64,000 nucleotides of DNA, taken from assembly GCF_037095735.1 (NCBI RefSeq), contig NZ_JBAWKD010000004.1:62001-126000 (forward strand), in the 5' to 3' direction. The DNA is from Frigidibacter sp037095735. Its GTDB lineage: Bacteria; Pseudomonadota; Alphaproteobacteria; Rhodobacterales; Rhodobacteraceae. Shown in pieces: positions 60,133 through 64,000 of the stretch (its first letter is position 1; the number at the start of each line of letters is the position of its first letter). Below the pieces are notes generated by a model. That model was not told where the DNA came from. It was given only the letters and a program-made list of their open reading frames with translations, and searched no databases. The position numbers and the translations under genes are program-made.

Positions 60133-61059
60133 TCAGCCCAGATGCGCCCGGAAGAAGCCTGCCAGCGCATCGACGGCCTCGTCGATGAAGGGGCTCTTGT
60201 CGTAAAGGTCGTAGTGCCCCGCGCCCTCGACGACATGGAAGCCCTGCGGGTTCGGGGCGCGGGCGAACAGCGCCTCGCCGTCCTCGTAGGACTTCGTCAT
60301 CCCCTTGCGGCCGCCGACCACGACCTGCAGCGGCTGCACCAGCAGCTCTTCGACCAGGTGGAAGGCATCGAAGCCGATCATCGGCGCAAGGCTCGTGAAC
60401 ATCAGCCGGTTCGTCGCGTGCGCGTCGAAGCCGCGCGGCGTGCGGTAGAACTCCACGGCGCCCAGCACGTCGATATCGGTGATCCCCGCGGCCCTCGCGG
60501 CCTCGATCGTGTCGGGAATCCAGGGATCGCGCCGGGGGGCTGCGCCCCGCGCCTCTGCGCTGCGCTGCGCGCCGACGGCGGCAAGCTGCGCGCGCAGCGC
60601 CTCGGGCCCGGCATCGCGCCGCGCACGCCCGATATTGACCGGGACCACGGTGCCAAGCGCCCGGACCCGGTGGTCGGTCAGGGCGGCGTTCACGGCGTAG
60701 CCGCCGCCTGCGCAGATCCCCAGAAGGCCGATCCGCCCTGCGTCCACGATGGCTTGCGTCGTCAGGAAATCGACGGCACAGCGGATGTCCTCGGCCCGGA
60801 CCGCGGGGATCTCGAGATCGCGCGGCGCGCCGCCGCTCTGGCCCTGGTAGGACGGATCGAAGGTCAGCGTGACGAAGCCGCTTTCGGTCAGCCGCCGCGC
60901 GTAGTTGGCGCCGGACTGCTCCTTCACGCTGCTGCCCGGCGTCGCCAGAACGATGGCGGGCAGCGGGCGCGCGGCGTCCGTTCCCTTCGGCACGCGCAGA
61001 TGGCCGGCCAGATCGACGGATCCGTTGCGGAAGGTGACATCTGTCGGGCGGTCCTGCAT
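60133..61059 (-). CDS. alpha/beta hydrolase, dienelactone-hydrolase-like (Cys nucleophile motif)
   Basis: Protein of 308 residues with an alpha/beta-hydrolase fold resembling YcjY-type proteins: PAIVLATPGSSVKEQSGANYARRLTESGFVTLTFDPSYQGQSGG, nucleophile elbow GICAGGGYAVNAAL (Cys in place of Ser, as in dienelactone hydrolases) and the C-terminal histidine in VEGAGHYDLYDKSPF. AGGAG precedes the ATG at 61059. It is divergent from the hydrolase cluster, sharing a promoter region with a palindromic operator. Substrate unknown. Confidence 0.85.
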   Translation of the reverse strand: MQDRPTDVTFRNGSVDLAGHLRVPKGTDAARPLPAIVLATPGSSVKEQSGANYARRLTESGFVTLTFDPSYQGQSGGAPRDLEIPAVRAEDIRCAVDFLTTQAIVDAGRIGLLGICAGGGYAVNAALTDHRVRALGTVVPVNIGRARRDAGPEALRAQLAAVGAQRSAEARGAAPRRDPWIPDTIEAARAAGITDIDVLGAVEFYRTPRGFDAHATNRLMFTSLAPMIGFDAFHLVEELLVQPLQVVVGGRKGMTKSYEDGEALFARAPNPQGFHVVEGAGHYDLYDKSPFIDEAVDALAGFFRAHLG

Positions 61060-61146
61060 CGGCGGCTCCTTCGCTGCCGGCTGCACCTAGGCCCGTGCCG
61101 CGCCCGTTCAAGCCAGCTCCGGGTGTCCGGCGCGCAGGTGCCCGGT

Positions 61147-61185
61147 GTTCAAGTGATTGAACCGGCGGGGGCGCGGCGATAGGTT
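61147..61185 (+). promoter_or_regulatory. palindromic operator overlapping promoter of the hydrolase operon
   Basis: GTTCAA-GTGA-TTGAAC (61147-61162) is a perfect 6-bp-arm inverted repeat. Its right arm doubles as a -35 (TTGAAC), 17 bp from a -10-like TAGGTT (61180-61185), placing initiation about 45 bp before the ATG at 61240. A repressor bound here would block the promoter and could affect the divergent gene too. Confidence 0.5.
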
Positions 61186-61239
61186 CGCGCGGCGCTCTTC
61201 CCGCCAGGGGGGGCCGCGCGAAGCCTCAGGAAGACCCGC

Positions 61240-61998
61240 ATGACGCAGCATCTGACCACGCCCCAGGGCCGCCGCATCGCCTATTCGCGCCTTGAAGGGC
61301 AGGGGCCGGGCATCGTCTTCCTTGGCGGCTTCCGCTCGGACATGACCGGCACCAAGGCCGTCGCGCTGGAAGCCTGGGCGCAGGCGCAGGGCCGCGCCTT
61401 CCTGCGGTTCGACTATTCGGGCCACGGGCAAAGCTCGGGCGCCTTCCTCGACGGCGCCATCGGCGACTGGTTCGAGGATGCGCTGGCCGTGATCGAAGCG
61501 CTGACCACGGGTCCGCAGGTGCTGGTCGGCTCGTCGATGGGCGGCTGGATCTCGCTTCTCGTCGCCCGCACGATCCCCGAACGCCTCGCCGGCCTCGTGA
61601 CCATCGCCGCCGCTCCCGATTTCACCGAAGACCTGATGTGGGCCGCGTTCAGCGACGCCGAACGCCGCGACTTGACCGACAAGGGCCGGGTCGAACAGCC
61701 CTCGGACTATTCGCCGGAACCCTATGTCATCACCCGCCGCCTAATCGAGGAGGGGCGCGAGCGTCTGGTGCTGCGCGAGACGCTGCCGCTGCCGTTCCCG
61801 ACCCGCTTTCTGCAAGGCACCGCGGACGAGGATGTGCCCGTCTCGGTCGCGCAGCGCCTGATCGACCACGCCACCGGGGACGACCTGCGCCTGACGCTGG
61901 TCAAGGGCGCCGATCACCGCTTCTCGACCCCCGATTGCCTCGCGCTGATCGAGGCGGCGGTGGCCGAAGTGACCGCGCGGGCCGGGCAGGGCGGCTGA
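61240..61998 (+). CDS. alpha/beta hydrolase (ABHD10-like)
   Basis: Protein of 252 residues: GIVFLGGFRSDMTGTKAVALEAWAQAQGRAFLRFDYSGHGQSSGAF, nucleophile elbow VGSSMGGWISLLVA (Ser in GxSxG), Asp in TADEDVPVSVA and His in KGADHRFSTPD. It resembles ABHD10-type thioesterases/carboxylesterases. First of three co-directional hydrolases that overlap or touch each other. All catalytic residues present. Substrate unknown. Confidence 0.88.
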   Translation: MTQHLTTPQGRRIAYSRLEGQGPGIVFLGGFRSDMTGTKAVALEAWAQAQGRAFLRFDYSGHGQSSGAFLDGAIGDWFEDALAVIEALTTGPQVLVGSSMGGWISLLVARTIPERLAGLVTIAAAPDFTEDLMWAAFSDAERRDLTDKGRVEQPSDYSPEPYVITRRLIEEGRERLVLRETLPLPFPTRFLQGTADEDVPVSVAQRLIDHATGDDLRLTLVKGADHRFSTPDCLALIEAAVAEVTARAGQGG

Positions 61999-63002
61999 TG
62001 GAGCATCTGCCGGTCCCGCTGCCGCAGCGCGCCCTGACCGCGCCGCCGGCGCCCCGCGCCCCGCGGCGCTGGCCGGTGACGCTGGCCCGCGTCCGCCGCA
62101 GGCCCCGGTTCGACATCCGCGCGCTGCCCGGCTGCTCGGGCCTGCCCGATTGGCTGGTGCGGGTCGAGGCGCCGTTCCACGACATCATCCCCGGCTGCCA
62201 GAAGCGGATCCGCTGGGCGGGCGAGGTCGGTCACCCGACCGAAACTGCGCTCGTCTACCTGCACGGCTTCTCGGCCTCGGGCGAAGAGCTGCAGCCGACG
62301 CTCGACCGGGTCGCGGCCGGGCTGGGCGCGAACCTGTTCCTCACCCGCCTGCACGGCCACGGCCGCGGCCCCGCGGCGATGGCCGAACCCCGCGCCGCCG
62401 ACTGGATGGAGGACCTTTCCGAGGCCGTCGCCGTGGGCGAACGGCTGGGGCGCAAGGTCTGGCTGATCGGCTGCTCGACCGGGGCGAGCCTTGCCGCGCT
62501 GGCTGCCGCCGACCCGCGTCTGGCGGAGCGTCTGGCCGGCGTGGTGCTGGTCTCGCCGAACTTCGGCCTCGGCCGCCCGCATTGGCAGCGCGTGAACTGG
62601 CCGCTGGCCCGCCACTGGCTGCGCCTCGCGATGGGCGGCGAGATCGGCTTCATCCCGGCCTCGCCCGCGCATGGCCGCTACTGGACCTGCCATTACCCGC
62701 CCTCGGCGCTGGTGCCGATGGGTTGGACCGCCCGCCGCGCCGCGCGCACCGACTACGGCCCCGTCACCCTGCCGACGCTGATCCTCTATTCGCCCGAGGA
62801 TCACATCGTCTCGGTCCCCGAGATCCGCCGGATCGCCGCCCGCTGGGGCCGCTCGGGCGGCCGCCCGCCCGAGGTGGTCGAGCGTCACCTCGGCCCCGGC
62901 GACGACCCCGACCGCCACATCCTTGCCGGCCATGTCCTCTCTCCGGGCCAGATCGACGACACGGCGCAGCTTCTGACCGGCTGGATCGCGACCCATGGCT
63001 GA
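61998..63002 (+). CDS. alpha/beta hydrolase (carboxylesterase-like)
   Basis: Protein of 334 residues with an N-terminal Pro/Arg-rich extension (1-60) and an alpha/beta-hydrolase domain: ALVYLHGFSASGEELQPTLDRVAAGLGANLFLTRLHGHG, elbow GCSTGASLAALAA, Asp in LYSPEDHIVSVPEI and His in HILAGHVLSPGQ. The ATG shares its first base with the previous stop (TGATG), so it is translationally coupled. It overlaps the next gene by 8 bp. Confidence 0.87.
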   Translation: MEHLPVPLPQRALTAPPAPRAPRRWPVTLARVRRRPRFDIRALPGCSGLPDWLVRVEAPFHDIIPGCQKRIRWAGEVGHPTETALVYLHGFSASGEELQPTLDRVAAGLGANLFLTRLHGHGRGPAAMAEPRAADWMEDLSEAVAVGERLGRKVWLIGCSTGASLAALAAADPRLAERLAGVVLVSPNFGLGRPHWQRVNWPLARHWLRLAMGGEIGFIPASPAHGRYWTCHYPPSALVPMGWTARRAARTDYGPVTLPTLILYSPEDHIVSVPEIRRIAARWGRSGGRPPEVVERHLGPGDDPDRHILAGHVLSPGQIDDTAQLLTGWIATHG

Positions 63003-63699
63003 CAGCGACCCGCTTCTCCTGCTGCCCGGGCTGATGACCGACGCGCGGCTCTGGTGGCACCAGATCGCGCATCTCTCCGCCGGCCGCGCGATCCAAGTCC
63101 CGACACTCGGCCCCGGCGACACGGTGGGCGAGATGGCGCTGACCGTGCTCGACGACGCGCCGCAGCGCTTCGCCATCGCCGGCCACTGGCTGGGCGCCGT
63201 CGTGGCGCTCGAGATCCTCGAACGCGCGCCCCACCGCGTCAGCCGCATCGCACTTCTCGACATCAACCCCTTCCCGGAAGGCGCGCAGTCCGCCGTCGAA
63301 CGCGAGGCGCGGATGATCCGCGCCCGCTCGGGCAAGTTCACCGAGGTGATCCTCGACGAGGTGCCAGAGGCTGCACTGGCCCCCGGCGAGGGCAATCTCG
63401 CCGCCCGCGCCATGCTGCTCGACATGGCCGAGGCGCAGGGGCCGGAACGCTATGTGACCCAGGCCCGCGCGCTGATGCGCCGGCCCGACTACCACAAGAC
63501 CCTGCGCTCGACCCGGATCCCGGCCCTCGTGCTCTGCGGCGAGGCCGACACCCTCTGCTCGGTGCGCCGGCACGAGCTGCTGGCCGAGCTGATGCCCGGC
63601 GGCCGCTTCGTGCGCGTCGACGGCGCCGGCCACCTGCCGACGCTCGAACAGCCCGAAGAGGTCACCGCCGCGATGGCGGAATGGCTGGCCGCGGGCTGA
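62995..63699 (+). CDS. alpha/beta hydrolase homologue with Ser-to-Trp nucleophile replacement
   Basis: Protein of 234 residues with an alpha/beta-hydrolase fold: LLLLPGLMTDARLWWHQIAHL, elbow IAGHWLGAVVALEILERAPHRVSRIALLDINPFP, Asp in LCGEADTLCSVRRHELLAELMPGGRFVRV and His in DGAGHLPTLEQPEEV. The nucleophile position of GHSLG is Trp65 (TGG at 63187-63189, one base from TCG Ser). Asp and His remain. Without Ser it should lack hydrolase activity and may be a binding or regulatory subunit, or decaying. It overlaps the preceding hydrolase gene. Confidence 0.88.
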   Translation: MADSDPLLLLPGLMTDARLWWHQIAHLSAGRAIQVPTLGPGDTVGEMALTVLDDAPQRFAIAGHWLGAVVALEILERAPHRVSRIALLDINPFPEGAQSAVEREARMIRARSGKFTEVILDEVPEAALAPGEGNLAARAMLLDMAEAQGPERYVTQARALMRRPDYHKTLRSTRIPALVLCGEADTLCSVRRHELLAELMPGGRFVRVDGAGHLPTLEQPEEVTAAMAEWLAAG

Positions 63700-63770
63700 G
63701 CCCCCGTTCTCGGCCCCCCTCGCGCCGATCTGATTTGCAACACCACGCCCCCGGGGATTAGCACAGTACC

Positions 63771-64000
63771 ATGATCCGCCGTCTCGCCCTTCTCGCAGCC
63801 CTCCTGCCGGCCCCGGCGCTCGCGCATCCGCATGTCTTCGCCGACAGCCGCGCGGGCTTCACCTTCGACGCCGAAGGGCGGCTCACCGGCCTGCGCATCA
63901 CCTGGCTCTATGATGCCTTCACCACGCTGGTGCTCTACGATCAGCTCGCGCTCGACGAGGATGGCGACGGCCAGCTGAACGCGGCCGACCTCGCCCGCAT
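63771..64000 (+). CDS. DUF1007 family exported protein, 3' end cut by the window
   Basis: First 76 residues of a protein starting MIRRLALLAALLPAPALA (signal peptide), then the metal-binding-like HPHVFADSRAGFTFDAEGRLTGLRITWLYDAF. A canonical EF-hand-like calcium loop follows, DEDGDGQLNAAD, with Asp at 1, 3, 5 and 12. DUF1007 proteins are often encoded with nickel/cobalt or zinc transporters; the following gene is outside the window. No clear Shine-Dalgarno before the ATG. Confidence 0.8.
   Translation, partial: MIRRLALLAALLPAPALAHPHVFADSRAGFTFDAEGRLTGLRITWLYDAFTTLVLYDQLALDEDGDGQLNAADLAR

Overview
This window is a GC-rich (about two-thirds G+C by eye), gene-dense chromosomal segment of an alphaproteobacterium, most likely family Rhodobacteraceae/Paracoccaceae. 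The evidence is the propionyl-CoA carboxylase/methylmalonyl-CoA mutase cluster with a PccR-type regulator, a nasTS-type nitrate assimilation cluster, a candidate CtrA double box, a perfect FNR (FnrL-type) box, and a VPLPA-CTERM surface protein. No rRNA, tRNA, CRISPR array, insertion sequence or prophage was recognised. One 122-base N gap lies inside the nitrate cluster.

Layout, left to right. 1-9.6 kb: an MttB-family methyltransferase without pyrrolysine; a DUF4153 membrane protein; an H-NOX-like protein coupled to a diguanylate cyclase; pabB/pabC (p-aminobenzoate synthesis) on the minus strand; a secreted nuclease; a DUF465 protein behind an FNR box. 8.2-20.3 kb: the propionyl-CoA module. 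pccR lies opposite pccB, and pccA and mcm follow. Between them sit two small transporters, RidA, a DUF6497 protein, three very small lipoproteins and an acidic protein. 20.4-29.9 kb: housekeeping and orphan genes (a flavin/PNPOx-fold protein, an entericidin-like peptide, a tyrosine phosphatase, a class V aminotransferase paired with a hydratase, DUF305, a HisC-type aminotransferase, an MFS exporter with an extra C-terminal domain, a molybdopterin oxidoreductase).

30.0-44.2 kb: a complete assimilatory nitrate system. nasT and nasS encode the antiterminator and its nitrate sensor. They are followed by a leader RNA carrying two hexaloop hairpins that compete with an intrinsic terminator. Next come an ABC nitrate transporter (nrtA, nrtB and a fused double ATPase), a single-domain globin, nirB/nirD, an FNT nitrite channel, nasA and a siroheme methyltransferase. 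Nitrate would enter through NrtABC, be reduced by NasA and then by NirB. The SUMT makes the siroheme precursor and the globin probably removes nitric oxide. 44.5-53.0 kb: a Pho-box-controlled pstSCAB-phoU-phoB operon without phoR, followed by an uncharacterised response regulator/histidine kinase pair whose kinase carries a degenerate receiver domain.

53.0-64.0 kb: a gene-free convergent intergenic region with about 14 copies of a 7-bp repeat, a nucleoside hydrolase, glutaredoxin 2, a VPLPA-CTERM protein, an orphan iron-binding protein, mazG, an M20 amidohydrolase, and four alpha/beta hydrolases. The last of three co-directional hydrolases has lost its catalytic serine. The window ends inside a DUF1007 gene. 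Points most worth following up are the H-NOX homologue without its haem-ligating histidine next to an intact cyclase, the NasT leader, the apparent false assembly gap, the heptanucleotide array, and the Ser-to-Trp hydrolase.
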